From assembly GCA_011109175.1 (NCBI GenBank), contig RDEW01000022.1, positions 580,273-644,272 of the forward strand: DNA of 64,000 nucleotides, in the 5' to 3' direction. The notes under the pieces are model-generated. The model saw only the letters and a program-made list of their open reading frames with translations, ran no database searches and had not been told where the DNA came from. Position numbers and translations under genes: made by a program. Source of the DNA: Dicyema japonicum. Taxonomy: Eukaryota > Dicyemida > Rhombozoa > Dicyemidae. Every line of letters begins with the position of its first letter. The stretch's first letter is position 1. Below are positions 36,165 to 48,289 of this stretch, piece after piece.

Positions 36165-36645
36165 GACTCTGTGCACGTCACATCCCACATGAGAGACTAT
36201 ATTCTTTAGTGAAGGACTTCTCTCCATGTGGTAGTCATAGTGATCAACTTAAAACTAATAAGTGGAGGATGGATTATCTGTCAGAAATTTGATGAGTTAA
36301 AAAAAGTTGTCAAATATTATTGACTCCCCAAGAATTTATCATCTTTTATTTACCTCCAAAATATCCAGTACAGCTAACGTACTCTGATTGGGAATACAGG
36401 AATTCCAAGTCAGAGTTGATCACCGACATTCCAAACATTCAACGAAATTATTCACTTCCACTAAAGACAGAGGAGACAGTACTCTGATAATAAAAATATA
36501 ATCTCCCATGTTATCGATTACTACTTTCCTTTATTCCACTACAATTATATATAAAGAAGATTACTTGGCATGTTTCTATAGTATATTCTTGTGTTTGCCA
36601 GCATTTCCATGGAAATTTGTAGTATAAATAGTAAATATCCAAGTA
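36165..36645. other. Interval with a possible coding exon
   Basis: On the plus strand about 36335-36495 reads 'LPPKYPVQLTYSDWEYRNSK' and 'LITDIPNIQRNYSLPL' to a TGA. It looks like an exon, but I could not join it to others. Confidence 0.3.
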
Positions 36646-36651
36646 TTATCG

Positions 36652-36873
36652 ATGAACGAAACATTTGAATTCGAAAATCTGGATATTATCGAAGAAGGTG
36701 GAAACTCGGGTCACAAATTGGCCACGGAACAAACATACCAAAGAATCCGGCGAATGAGCATGGCTAATATTTATGGGGGAGTGAATGACATTGAGGACGA
36801 CTTTCTAATGTTTAACGATGATAAAAGGGAGGATGAAGATCATCTGAATATAATGATGAGGAAAAATAAGTAA
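36652..36873 (+). CDS. Small acidic protein (unidentified)
   Basis: 73 codons from ATG at 36652. Acidic (many Glu/Asp) with a central basic helix 'TYQRIRRMSMANIYGG' and a C-terminus 'DEDHLNIMMRKNK'. AATAAA lies at 36902-36907, a suitable distance after the stop. No mini-intron is needed. A short conserved acidic protein or the last exon of a longer one. No family recognised. Confidence 0.45.
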   Translation: MNETFEFENLDIIEEGGNSGHKLATEQTYQRIRRMSMANIYGGVNDIEDDFLMFNDDKREDEDHLNIMMRKNK

Positions 36874-36901
36874 CTCCTGTTTAATAATCATTAACACTGA
36901 T

Positions 36902-36907
36902 AATAAA
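36902..36907 (+). promoter_or_regulatory. Polyadenylation signal AATAAA
   Basis: About 30 nt downstream of the stop of the small acidic ORF; supports transcription on the plus strand there. Confidence 0.4.
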
Positions 36908-36909
36908 CG

Positions 36910-37635
36910 TTTTTACACATTTGGACCTTTAGTTTGGGAATAATAATTTTACCAGGTCCCTCTGAGTTTAAGTCCTGCTTAGCAATGCCGGTGATTTTTG
37001 CATATCTCCACAGTTATCCTTGGTCAAGTTCCACAGGTTTTGAAGTCGAAATCCTTCTGTATCCGACCATTCTGTAATTCGTCAGTCGGTCCATCGATAT
37101 ATGTTTTCATTTCGTGGTTAAAATCTAAGATAGTAACATTGCGAGAAAAGCTCGTTGATTAAAATTCAGACACACGTGTGCGAGGCGAATGCTTATCAAA
37201 GACAAGACCACGAAGAAATAAAATATTAAATACTAATGAAATCAGCTTCTAAGAATCACAAGTGACCCCATTGAAGTCCGACAGTCCTCCACCACTGTTT
37301 GCGAGAAACTCGATCAGGGTTATTCACGACTGATCGGCCATGACCATTGTTCCTTGTGGACTCCTCAGAAAAGAGAGTAACAAAAGGTGAAGTCTCCGAG
37401 AAATGAAGTTTTTATTGATCTTCGAAGAGGAAAAGGCAAACCTCCAGTCGGAATAAATGCACTTCATCGTCGCTCTGCCTTTCATATCTAGATCATCTGA
37501 GGCCCCTTTTCTGTGATTTACCTCGATCCTGATGATGATGCTAGTAGAAGATAAGGAGATGGTGTCCTATACTATTCGCTTCTCTTCCTTGAACTTAAAG
37601 AATTTAATTCCAGTTTTCCGTGCCAGCGGAATCCA
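36910..37635. other. Gene-poor interval
   Basis: Overlapping minus-strand frames at 36950-37140 look faintly coding in more than one frame but cannot be assigned. The rest shows nothing. Confidence 0.3.
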
Positions 37636-37639
37636 GTAT

Positions 37640-38060
37640 GGGTATCTGGAGACTCTAGTCCACGTTTATGGCATCATTTAGTTGATTATGTCTGGGAATC
37701 TCATCGCCTAGTGTCCATTGATATCGACGGTTCCCCACATGTGTGCTTGTCATACTTTTAATACTCAATACAGACTGTATCATTGTTGAGGTGAGTCCCA
37801 ATACCTCAGATCGGGAGAGCATTGATCCATGTGACACCCCCTATGATATCCCGCAAACCAGACAGTCAGTCGACCTTTTTCAATCGTCTCCGAAACTTAT
37901 CTTCTTTCAAATACTCAAATGTAAGTTTACGACCTTCCTTGTTCAGCGTTCATCACAAGCGCGAGGGAGAAGGTTACATCTTTTGGATAAAAGTCATCAT
38001 ATTAAGGAGAAAAAAGTTCCTTTGTGGACAAGAAAGGGAAAACTTTGAGGAACTCACCTT
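37640..38060 (-). mobile_element. LINE family D, C-terminal fragment
   Basis: Minus strand: 'WINALPI' near 37840, 'THLNNDTVCIEY' near 37780, then 'DEIPRHNQLNDAIN', the RHN.LN block found in the better copy at 47560. Frames shift between these blocks. Confidence 0.55.
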
Positions 38061-38479
38061 CCACGACATATTTCAGAATCAAAGGTCATCCAGAGGGCCG
38101 TCCAGATAAAAATAAATGTGATTATTAAATTTAATATTCACAGCCTTTAAACCTTAGTGGCATCCATTTTGGCAATATCACTTATTTTATATTGTAAGCG
38201 TGGAGAATACCCCACGTGGACCACCGTTTTGGTGAACCCAATGAAAATGCCATTAGATCTTCCAAAACATTGAATGGTTATCATGAATTCCTGAGCTGTA
38301 AAGAAAATATGTTAGTAAGGGACACGGGGAATCTGAAGCTGAAATCACATATTAGTTGAAGGATTACCCCCATAAAATGATATTTACAAATATTCTATGA
38401 TCCTTTGCTCCAACTCGCCGGCTTACAGTGTGGAAGACGTGTATCTCTAAAAGGAAGCCCTCACCCGAAAAGGGAACAC

Positions 38480-39055
38480 AAGAAAGAGGAGTAAAAACTA
38501 ATTAAGTGATCCCTGTAGCCTCAACAGGACGATAGGTTTTTCCTATGTTCCTCCAGAGTACCCACGGCTTTCCTGTAAACGGCGATCATCTTCACTAGAG
38601 TTGAAGAGGGGTGGGTTTTTGCCCAATTTCGTGTTTTTGAGGCTTCTAGTCTTAATGGAGAAACGACTTGTTTCTTGACCGATGAAGCCAGAGCCGTTAT
38701 TTTTGATTGCAGCGTGGTCAAGCATTGGGGTGAAAAGACTTGGTAGATTTGTTAGACGTGCAAGTTTGCCTGTTAGGGAGTTGATCTTGTATAAATTGGA
38801 CATTGAAGCTCCATAGGCCCATGAGGCACAAGCATACTCTACCGTCGGTTTTAGAAGTTGATTGTACAAGACGACAGCGCATTCCTGTGACGGCCTGGAC
38901 TTTAAGAGCGGTTTCATTATATTCAGTTTCCAGAGACCCTTTGTCATAACGTTCTCCACATGTTGAGAAAATGTCATCAAAGGGTCGAACGTCACTCCCA
39001 GAATAGTTGAATGAATCTGCCTCACTTTATGATGGTATTTTGCCCTCCCCAAACA
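38480..39055 (-). mobile_element. LINE family A (variant), 3' end
   Basis: Minus-strand frame of 169 codons: 'ILGVTFDPLMTFSQHVENVM' near 39000, 'LLKPTVEYACASWAYG' and 'INSLTGKLARLTNLPSL', the thumb and C-terminal region of jockey/CR1-like LINEs. It ends GGGATCACTTAATTAG near 38500. Confidence 0.75.
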
Positions 39056-39382
39056 TGGGTAGTACTACTGTACTAATAACCACGTACAACCATAAAACGA
39101 GTTTATCCAACTTCGTCTGACGAACTCATAAGGTTTCGCATATCCATTGCTCTCTTACTTCATCATCCTTACTGTAAACTGAAGCAAAAGGGTAGGACCA
39201 GCAATAAAGAGATATACTGACTCCACTGAAGCACAGTCTAGTCAACAGATATTGGAGACTAAACAAACACGTCACTGATATAACCTAGGCACTCTTCACG
39301 AGAGCCATGTGACTAAATCCCAATTTAAAGACAATCAAAATAGAAGAGGGAAATTAAAAAAAACAAAAATTAACATCAGAAA

Positions 39383-39730
39383 TTAACTCTTAATTTTAAT
39401 GATATCCGAGTCCCCAGCATCCTCAATGGCCATCACGGAAACTCTGAAGCGCTTCCCACAGGCGATCCCTAGTTCGTTGTTGTTCCCCTTATAGTGATGA
39501 ATTGGAACCTTGGCCATGAAACCGTTATACTCCACCTCGGATTTACTAAAAAACGTGCTATCAAAACATTACTGGAGGTGGTTGGCGTTGTTAGCTATCA
39601 CAACCAGTTTTGCCTTACCTCCGATCATCATACGAAGAGCCTGTCGAAGACCAATTACACATTTTCCACTTTTCACCGCCATGGCCAGTTTAGCGTTTGT
39701 ATTATCGGCTCCAATCTTTTTTTTGCCCAT
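39383..39730 (-). CDS. RPL30: 60S ribosomal protein L30 (eL30), 2 exons
   Basis: Component of the large ribosomal subunit, an L7Ae-type RNA-binding fold. Exons 39573-39730 and 39383-39545 on the minus strand with one 27-nt intron. CDS 321 nt, 106 aa (human 115). Seen: '[17 protein letters not shown]', '[16 protein letters not shown]', '[11 protein letters not shown]' (human 'GKAKLVILANN'), '[14 protein letters not shown]' across the intron, '[17 protein letters not shown]', '[16 protein letters not shown]'. No lesion. A single short gene isolated between LINE copies. Confidence 0.96.
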
Positions 39731-39859
39731 ATTTCAGTTGACCAACAAGACACACAAGGTGATAAACGTGATTAATATTAATTTATTTATTAAAATTAAT
39801 TATTAAAAATAATATAATCAATATCAGAGAAATCCAGATTATTATTATTAAAAACACTT

Positions 39860-41240
39860 ATATTTTGTTGAGCTGATGTCTGGAAAACACAGTATCAAGC
39901 TATTGGACTTCTCCCTTCTCACGTTTAACGTCAGTTAATATAACCCTGAGGAGATTGATGACTTTTATACCAGTCTTTCTGCCGTCTTCTCCAAGTATGC
40001 TCTCTCAACATTAGTAATGATCGCAGGAGACCTCAACGCGAAAACTGGCATCCAGGTTACGACCGATGAGACATTCATGGGAAGGTATGGTAGGGGGAAA
40101 TGAAATCTCCCGGGAACCCTACTAGCTAACTTTTGTCAAACGAACAACCTATTTTTATGCAATGCAGCCTTCATGCATCCAGCCAGACATTAATCTACGT
40201 GGTCGGGACACAGAACAAATCCCGAAGGGCGAGTGATAAATATGTAAAACCAGATCGACTACATCACATGCAGGCAAAAAGATCGAGGGATTATACTTGA
40301 TGCACGAGCTTATGGTGGATCGATTATCGACAGCGACCACAAAATGATTATTGCTAGACTTTTTCTAAAGAGATTTATGGTACCACAAAGAACGAAATGG
40401 AAGCACGTTGAAACCACAGAACCCAACTCTAGACGTTATAACTCGGAGTCCTTAATCAGTCAATCAGAAGGGGCCTTAGCATTCAAAGAATATCTGGATG
40501 CAGAACTAGAAAACATGCCTACAGATTTGCCGCCCGGAAAATCCTGGGATTTTGTAAAGCAGCCGTTGAAAGAAAATGAGAAAATCCCATCGCACAATGA
40601 CATGTAAACGGTGGAAGGACGCCTAGATACATTTCTGTTGCTATACCACAGCGGATTCCGAAAAGGAAGATCTACTTCCGATGTTTTGTGGTCCTACAAG
40701 TGGAGATCTGCGGCCGTTCAAAAGTTCAAAATGTCTACAACCATCCTCGGAATCGACATTTTGAGGGCCTTCGACTCTGTCGACAGACGGAGGCTAATAC
40801 TGGTTCTAGGGAGATTCCTAGACGCTTCCACTGTCAGAATGGCCACCACCCTCCTAGCTGATACTTGTCTCACTGTAAGAGTCGGGGGAGCCTTGTCTCG
40901 CCGATTTGAGACGACTGTTGGCACTCCACAGGAGACCCATTATCCTTTCTGTCATATACTTTGAAGCTGCTTTACGGGAGTCAAAACCGATAATGGGTGA
41001 AAAGACAAAAATTATTGCGTATGCTGACGACGTAGACTTTTTTCAAACGACAAAATACCGCTCACCCGCTTGATGGAAGAAGTGCCTGGAAGACTAGCCG
41101 AATGGTTCCTAACAGTAAATCCAGACAAGACTGAGGTAACTGAACTCAAGAGGGAAGAAACGAGGACGGAGGAGCAGTGGCGCAAGTGCAAAGGGTTTGG
41201 CTCTCTCCTAGGAGACCATGAAGAAATTACAAGAATGAAA
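39860..41240 (+). mobile_element. LINE family B (RTE-like), internally shortened copy
   Basis: Endonuclease: 'MIAGDLNAKTGIQVT' (40025), 'NQIDYITCRQKDRGIILDAR' (40250), 'IDSDHKMIIARLF'. RT: 'SGFRKGRSTSDVLWSYKW' (40660), 'ILGIDILRAFDSVDRRRL' (40760), intact box 'IIAYADDVDF' (41020) and 'NPDKTEVTELKREE'. The segment between endonuclease and RT is deleted and there are frameshifts, yet many domains read open for 60-115 codons. Confidence 0.85.
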
Positions 41241-41244
41241 ACCC

Positions 41245-42560
41245 TAGCACAAAGAACTCATTGATTACTCCAACTCTCAAGCCTGGAAAATCAAGACATT
41301 CCATCCTCTTACCGCCTGTCTCCATAACTTGCGCCTTGTCAATAGTGTTGGAGAAGCTTGTACTAATGTTAATCACCCCTGTTCTACAATTTCCTGATTT
41401 TCAACATGGCTTCAGATCAGGCCGTTCTACAACAACGCATTTGGGATCTGTCTCCCAGTTCATCACAGACGGCTTCAACATGACGCACTTACTGACGGAT
41501 CTGGTGTCTATAGATATACAGAAAGCCTTCGACTCGGTTTCGAGACTCTCTTAACAAAGAAGCTCTTTAACTCAAATTTACATCCGAGCATCATGCTATG
41601 GCTGGAAAATTTCTTAATTAGCCGACGTGGAAGAGTCCGGATTGGAAAAATTACTTCAAATCAAGACTACTCCCTAAGGGGTCCCACAAGGCTCCCTCTG
41701 TCTCCTCTTTTTAACTTATTTCTACACGATTTACCTACTATCAATGATCAGGACACCATGTTTTTATCTTATGCGGACGACCTGATTATCGCTGCAAAGG
41801 ATAAATCTCATTTCAGTGCTGTGGCGGAGGTTCAGTCACACCTCAACCAGGTGTATGATTGGCTATCCATGAATTTGCTGTGTCTGCATCCAAGTCTCAG
41901 TACACGCTATTTACTACGGACAGAAGATTTAAAGGTGGACTTGAGATATTCCTCGGAAATATTCCCATCCCTTATACACGAATCCAGAAGATCCTTGGAA
42001 TAACTTTCGACTCTCTGATGACGTTCGCCAGTCCAACGGAGGAGGTGTTAACCAAGGGTCTTCGAAAATGGAACGTCCTAAAAGCCATTGTAAAGAAAAA
42101 CCCCTTCCCTCCTACTGCTTGTATCAACAAAGTATATCTCCAAGTTATTGCGCCGACGATTGAATATGCCTATTCTGTCTAGAGATTCGCTATTTCTTCT
42201 ACGAGGGTGGAGGGTGTGAACTCTCTCAGACGGAAGATCATGAGGCACATACAATCAGACTCCACATCCGTCCCCAGTCTGTTTTCAGAGGAGGCGACGG
42301 TGAGAAATGGCCTGGCTTCCTACGTATGTGCATTGAGCTAGGAAACCCATTCAGAGAGAGGGTGGTTCATGCGGAGGAATTCAGATCGGCATTTAAAAAA
42401 CTGCACTCCGATAGAATTCCTTTGCAGAAATAAAGAAGACACTTCAGAAACGCTGTTGGTTCACTGGTGGAGCATTCGAAGAGAATTCGAGAGATGTTGA
42501 AAGCTGGGATCACTTAATTTAGCAAGTTAATTCTTTCTTTCTTGGTGGTCTTGGGGTTTT
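41245..42560 (+). mobile_element. LINE family A (variant), RT to 3' end
   Basis: 'FQHGFRSGRSTTTHLGSV', 'LVSIDIQKAFDSVSR' (41510), 'FLSYADDLIIAAKD' (41765), 'KILGITFDSLMTF' (41990), 'ISSTRVEGVNSLRRKIMRH' (42210), and a 3' end GGGATCACTTAATTTAGC ... GGTTTTAAAATAAAT. It starts exactly where the family B copy stops, in the same orientation. Frameshifts present. Confidence 0.85.
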
Positions 42561-42699
42561 AAAATAAATAAAAATAACTAAGGTCCCGTTTGTGCCACAC
42601 GTTTCGAAATTTGCTTCACTATCGCCCTCTGCTTTGCCCATCTGTCCGTAGATCTTCTAGGTCTTCTGCAGATTTAATATTGGTTGAACCGGTGAATTA

Positions 42700-42965
42700 T
42701 TCTGTCTATTTCACACATGAAGAATGATCTCTTCACACTGGCGTCATTCAACGTCCGAGGATTGAAAGAAATCCAAATGAATATTAAAATTAAATCATGA
42801 GAGCTTTTGACGTCAATCGACAAAAATTGTTACAATCCATGTTCTCCCTTGAGTTCCTTAGATATTCTCCCCTTGGGTCCCTTCTTTGGATTAATTAGTT
42901 ATGACTGTTTGTGCACGGCTTACCAAAGATTGTAAGCCTGGGGTTAATAATGTCTGTTCAGGGTG
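42700..42965 (+). mobile_element. Short APE-LINE head joined to a shared tail
   Basis: 'NDLFTLASFNVRGLKE' (42725-42775) is an endonuclease start of a further APE-type family, followed within 120 bp by the tail GGCTTACCAAAGATTGTAAG ... GGGGTTAATAA shared with 15560-15610. An internally deleted element. Confidence 0.5.
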
Positions 42966-43102
42966 CTTATAATAATGATTGCCATTGTTTAGTATTTTGT
43001 AAGTGTTGTACTATTTAAGTGTACAATATTGTAGCCATTATCAAAAAGACAAAATTTTAAATTTATTCAAAGTAATTTGAGTCTCACAAAATTTTTTACT
43101 CA

Positions 43103-43384
43103 ATGAAATTAACAACATCGAATAAAGCTTGCCATGAAAGCAAACTTATTTTCGCTCGGTCTGCTAACAGAATAACCGGAAGAATATATTTTCCAAGATC
43201 GAAGAAAGTGAACATAATTTTATTTGGTCTTCTTGAATTAACTGATATCTGAGCACATTCCATATATGTGTATGGGACAACATCTGGAAGTGATATTTTC
43301 CAAGAGGTTCAGATCACTTTGGAAAACTATAATCCTCAACGGAATCAATTACAGTCGATGATGGATGAATATGCAAGCAGTTAA
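43103..43384 (+). CDS. Unidentified small protein, 2 exons
   Basis: Exons 43103-43226 and 43254-43384 with a 27-nt GT...AG intron; 255 nt, 84 aa, in frame. Reads 'MKLTTSNKACHESK', 'GRIYFPRSKKVNIILFAH' across the junction, 'YVYGTTSGSDIFQEVQIT' and 'QSMMDEYASS'. Frame preservation and balanced composition favour a real gene, but no family is recognised and the unspliced frame ends soon after the donor site. Confidence 0.45.
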
Positions 43385-43684
43385 AGAGGAGGCCAGTTCC
43401 AGAATAAATTAGATGAGCGTCAACCACTGGTTCTATGAACTCTAAGTTTCACCCTCCTAAACATGTCCAATGAGCTATTTGGTATCCTGGGGCACTTCTT
43501 CTGACCATTCGAGAGGATCAATGTCGGGATATTCAAACGACTTACTAAAATGGAATTCCCCAACGACCCATGCTAACTCAAAAGTAATCATCTGTGACAA
43601 TTTAATGATGATTAGCCTCCTCTAATTGGGTGGATTAAATCACTAGAAAATATAATATTAAAAATTGTTGCCAAGTAACAAATA

Positions 43685-44092
43685 ATGAGCAAGCCAAAGC
43701 CTACTCCCTCTGTGCTTACAGACACAAGCCTCAACTACCTGGCCAAAAAAATAAAGGGATCAGGTTTGACCTTGGGGATGTACCTCAACCTCCCTACAAC
43801 CACGATTGTCGCCATGAAGATAGATAACGATTTACGTGGAGGAAAAGAAGGCGACCTAACAGCCAGACTCATCCTGTACTGGAAGAGAGCCAGGGAAAAC
43901 GGCAAAAACGGAGAAAAGGTATTTCACGGTAAACACAAAGCTGTTGACACTAGAAAGAGCCCTCAAAGACAGTGGAAGGACAGAGATCAGCGAAATATTT
44001 GCAAACTGCTACCAATCCAACATGGAAATAGTCCCAGAGTCTTTTGCAAACTTCAAGTATGTGTTTAATATATTTTCAGGGAATCTGACTGA
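43685..44092 (+). CDS. Small death-domain protein, 3 exons
   Basis: Death domains make homotypic contacts in apoptotic or innate-immune adaptor complexes. Exons 43685-43918, 43941-44056, 44080-44092; introns 22 and 23 nt; CDS 363 nt, 120 aa, in frame. Seen: an N-terminal helix 'LNYLAKKIKGSGLTLGMYLN', then 'LILYWKRARENGKNGEKLL' across intron 1, matching the death-domain pattern 'LL..W......' before helix 5, and 'LERALKDSGRTEISEIFAN' (typical 'L..AL...GR.DLA+'). The domain fills nearly the whole protein, so it would be a stand-alone adaptor or decoy. The start is the first Met. No lesion. The family is assigned by pattern; the specific subclass is not known. Confidence 0.78.
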
Positions 44093-44264
44093 TTTATTAA
44101 AAATAGGTTAACCATACATTAATTATTAATTTATTTACAAAACCTAATAATATATTTTATTTTTAATTTAAAATTTTAACCTCCTCGAGTATGCTCATTG
44201 TGGGTATTTTGACTCAGTTTCCTGCATATAAGAGCTTACATTTACTTCCAACTATCCCTTAGAA

Positions 44265-44440
44265 GGTGAAGCGGTGTAACGAGTGCCAGGCAAGAGGACT
44301 GATGGTCTCTAGTTCGAATTTCGCTGCTACACTCCGATTGAAGGTTCCAGGATGTTTTGGCTTGACGAGTGGCGACGTCATGAGTGAATATTTCACTGTG
44401 AAACCGGATCGTCTATAGAGGACTCACACACAACAAAAAG
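44265..44440 (+). repeat. tRNA-derived SINE
   Basis: GCGGTGTAACGAGTGCCAGG (A-box region) and CTAGTTCGAATTTC (B box) in a tRNA-like head, then a body ending TTCACTGTGAAACCGGATCG ... GACTCACACACAAC and an A-rich tail, shared with 35345-35400. Confidence 0.6.
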
Positions 44441-44904
44441 AAAAAAAGAAGTGAGAAGCATTCCTTGGTTCTCCTTTATCCATTAGTTATCATAACTGTT
44501 CTCTACATAAATAAATTGTGCCCTCCCTAAGCTATAGCTAATATGGCTCTGTGTAAAAGTGAAGTTTTTTTGTCCCTTAGAAGCTACAAATATTTCATGT
44601 AAATAAACAAAATGTTAATGGACGCAGAACTGATCGAGAGATGCCCATCATTTCTAGGAGCATATTGCGTCGTTAAGGTTGATTTTATTAAAATGACACG
44701 TGTCTGTTGTGAAGAACAAATTCATAGTAAATAACACGTGTTGATTCTGTGAATAAATGTTCTGATCCGATGGTGGCTCTTTCATGCTCCTGTATTTCCG
44801 AAAGTTCACATAAGAGTTCCAGAGATCAGTTAGATGTGTCTGATGTGCTAAGAAAATAGGATATAAATTATTTTTATAATTTAGGTAGATTAAACTATCC
44901 AACT

Positions 44905-46770
44905 AAAAAACCTGGCGTTATGTGATCCACCAGACAGAATACCCACGGAGGTGCTCAGAGTGCGCGTGACGCACTTCAGAAAACGACCATTTGCTTTCTT
45001 CCACCGGAGAGTAATGTCACCACTGGTCGGAGAATTTCTGGATCGGTATCAGCTTCCCGGACGTGTGCCCCCTCGAAAACAAAAGGACCTGATTTCAGTG
45101 ATCCAGCTCAACGTGAATGGAATCAAGGTTAGAATCTTAGAGATCAGAACACTCATCTCAAAAATCAAAATTGACATCCTACTAATTCAAGACTCTAAAT
45201 TGACTCCGAAAGACTCTACGCTTATTTTTCCTGGATTCAATATTATTCGGAAAGATCGTACAAAGAAATGTGGAGGTGGACTACCAACGATTATTAGAAA
45301 GGGACTCAAGTATCAGGACTGTTCATAAGAAATAAAGAAACTCATTGGAGACGATGAAACCACGGAAATTATTGGAATCTCTGTGAGTTCAACAACATCT
45401 ATATATGTCCTAAGAAGTATTCAATGGCTGACTTATCTACTTTGGATAATATGGGGATATCTTGATCTGCGGAGACCTGAATGCCAAACATCCCCTTTGA
45501 CTGTCAAGTCAGTTTTCCGATGCAAGAGGAAGACTTCTACTCTCGCAGTCTGGAAAACTAATGATCATTAATGACCCCTCGAAACACACAAGAATCCCTT
45601 TAGGAATTCTGAACAACCTACATCCTAAACATCACTCTCTGCTCTCCAACTCTCCCTACAAGAGTAACTTGATCCGTCATATACGATACCAGAAGCGACC
45701 ACAATTTTATTTTTTAAGATCAGGAGGGAGGTATTTTGTGAAAAGAAGAATCCGACCTACATATACAAATCCGCAAACTGGAACCTTTTCCGGATTATTG
45801 CTGAATATCGTTTGGCTGACGTAAATCTGAAGGATTTCTCCTTCCTTGACAAGGAGGTGTATCACATAAATGACATCATTCTGCAAGGGAGAAAAATGGC
45901 TGTCCCAAAAAGACACACCTGCTACACAAGAGGCTTTGAAAAGATTGCTTTGGTCTAGGAAAGAAATAGTCTCAAAAATGCAGGAATTCTCTTAATTGAG
46001 GCAAAACTCCGACTGAAAGCTCTGAATGAAAATATAAAGGCCAAAGAACTTAAGATACAAAAAGCAAAATGGTCACGAGTTCTCACAGCTTTGAACCGAA
46101 ATCAGACAACCGCCCAAGTATGGAAAATCTCTTCAACCTTTTCTTGATTGATTTCCCGACTCCGGAGCATGAGGATGACCTTTTACTGGCTTATGCAGAT
46201 GATATTGTTATTGCATCCAGGGACCAAGACGCTCAGGTCGCCTCGGAGAGATTACAATTACTTGTAAACTGTTTAATCTACTGGTTAAATGAAAACAGTC
46301 TGTCGAACATCCCGGAAAAATCGGTTACGTCACTCCTTACCTCTTTTTTTAATTGCCTTTTCATGAGAGCCATAATATTTATAGCTCCGCATAGGCAGGA
46401 CACACACTTTATTTAAGTAAAAAACAGTTAATTTTAACTAATCGTAGAACCAAGGAATGATCTTCACTTCTTTTTCTTGTGTGTGGGTCCTTTCTAGACA
46501 ATCCAGTTCCGCAGTGAGTACAAAAAGAGCCTTTTCCGTGATAGAAAACTGGATCAAAGGCGATCTAAATTATACACCTACCCCCATGGAAGACCTAAGA
46601 AGAAGAAAAGGAGGCCAAACTCAACGATACCAGAAAATCACTTGTGTTGGATCGAGGGAAGACCACAGGGCCAAGCTGAGAGCCCTATTGAAATTCGCCG
46701 GGATCACATAATTTCTTGTTTTTGTCTTTAATTGTGGTCTATGGAAATAAATTTTAATAATTATTTTTTT
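44905..46770 (+). mobile_element. LINE family A, internally deleted copy with both ends
   Basis: Head GGCGTTATGTGATCCACC at 44914, endonuclease 'IQLNVNGIKVRILEIRTLI' (45110) and 'ILLIQDSKLTPKDS', linker to about 46110, then a direct jump to 'DDLLLAYADDIVIASRDQD' (46175) and the C-terminus 'REDHRAKLRALLKFAGIT' (46665-46710), followed by the 3' end. The N-terminal two thirds of the RT is missing. Frames are long but broken. Confidence 0.85.
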
Positions 46771-46929
46771 TGCTTCGCAGGGTAAGGATTATAGAACCGT
46801 CATTAAGACTTGACCGTTTTTAGATTTTTTATGAACCAGCTGAAATTACTCATACTTTATTTTTTATTAACTAAAAATAAATAGAAATGTGACTGTGGGG
46901 TTTTGACACGAGGAAAATTACATACGGAA

Positions 46930-47240
46930 TAGTAGTGAATCTAGTTCCGTTGACGACGACGATTCATTTATCCCATGCGGATGATTTAATTATTGCAAAA
47001 AAAACCGTTCTGCATTTTTCTCAGCCACCAATGATCCACTGAAACTAGATTGAGTGCAGGAGTGGTAGATATCCAAGTTTCATGTAATATCCTACCCAAG
47101 TCAACATGCACGTCGTTCACCTATGACCGGAGGAGTAATGAGAAACTCAAAATCTTGATTGGATACCTTAGTCGTGTAAGATTCCCAATTCATAAGACGA
47201 GACTCAAAAAACCAAGAAATGCATTGGAGTTCCTATTTCA
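46930..47240 (+). mobile_element. LINE family A (variant), RT box fragment
   Basis: 'LSHADDLIIAKKTVLHFS' (46973) aligns with the box at 41765, and 'FTYDRRSNEKLKILIGYLSR' aligns with 'FTTDRRFKGGLEIFLGNI' of that copy. Confidence 0.65.
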
Positions 47241-47319
47241 GCTATTGCCACAGTTATTTAGTCTGAAACCTATTTCAAAATGTAATTTAGTTGACCAGAT
47301 AATTTTAATTATGATGCTG

Positions 47320-47960
47320 TTGTCATCTAACCAACACCGACGTGCTTGTTTGTTGTGGAGGCGTCCGAGTACTGCGGCTCAACGCCATCCCTAATGGAGT
47401 TTTGGGTACGATTCTGGATGGAGAATGCGTCCATATTGGGATCTCATTACGAATTGGATTAAAAATATGTGTTCCGCCTACATGCCGATGCGAAGACCAG
47501 ATTGACTGTTTTGGTCTGCGCCCACTATCTTGCACGAAGAGTGCGGGCAGATCTCCTAGACACAAGGCTTTGAACGAAGTCGTTAGGCGAGCTTTGGACG
47601 CTGCCGGACATCTTTCTATGCTCGAACCAGCCGACCTTTCCAGAAGTGACGGGAAATGACCAGATGGGATGACCATCTTCCCCTTTGAAGCTGAAAAACC
47701 TCACCGACACATTCGCCCCTTACAACCTACATCAGAGTGTCTCTGGAGGCTGATCTTCCGTTGAGAAGGCTGATGGTCAAAAGGGCAAAGGTCTTACCAA
47801 AGGATTTTTTAGTTTTTCCTCTCGCGGTTGAAACGTCTGGTTCCCTTGCGCATGCAACGCTGGAATTCTTGATTTGTCTAGGGAATCGGATTTCTGCACG
47901 AACAGGAGATACCCGTGAGCGCTGCTGGGTATTATCTCGCTCGCCTTCCTGAGAGGGATA
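47320..47960 (+). mobile_element. LINE family D, C-terminal region, best copy
   Basis: Frame 47342-47659: 'LDGECVHIGISLRIGLKICV', then a Cys cluster 'CVPPTCRCEDQID', 'SCTKSAGRSPRHKALNEVV', 'EPADLSRSDGK', a single TGA, then 'PDGMTIFPFE' (a PD-type nuclease motif in relatives reading 'KRPDG'). After a gap, 'FPLAVETSGSLAHATLEFLI' and 'ARTGDTRERCWVLSR' (47812-47950) form the end of the protein. The family is widespread in invertebrates. Confidence 0.75.
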
Positions 47961-48289
47961 GTTACTCAGTTTGACCTTTTTGTTTATTTTATTTTGTTTT
48001 AACAATAAATGAATGAAACTAGTAAAATATTCAAAAAAAGAATTAACTAGAAATTTATAGTCGCCGTCATAAAAAATAAAATATTGATTATCATCCTGGA
48101 GTTCTTCGTCTCTAGGACGCCTGAGATAGCCAAATTTGTGCATCTCTTTTACGAATTTGAGAGTACACTTAGATAATCACATTGTCGACTCTTCGTCTGG
48201 TGTTCAGCAAGTTGAGTCTTTTTGAGCTCTCCTTTTCTCCATTGCTATTGACCTTATTATTCAGAAGATCTTGGCCTCTTTTAATATTT

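Noticed and set aside
38543-39052. 169-codon frame as a host gene
   Set aside because: Contains the LINE thumb-region motif 'ILGVTFDPLMTF' and a LINE 3' end; it is part of a retrotransposon.
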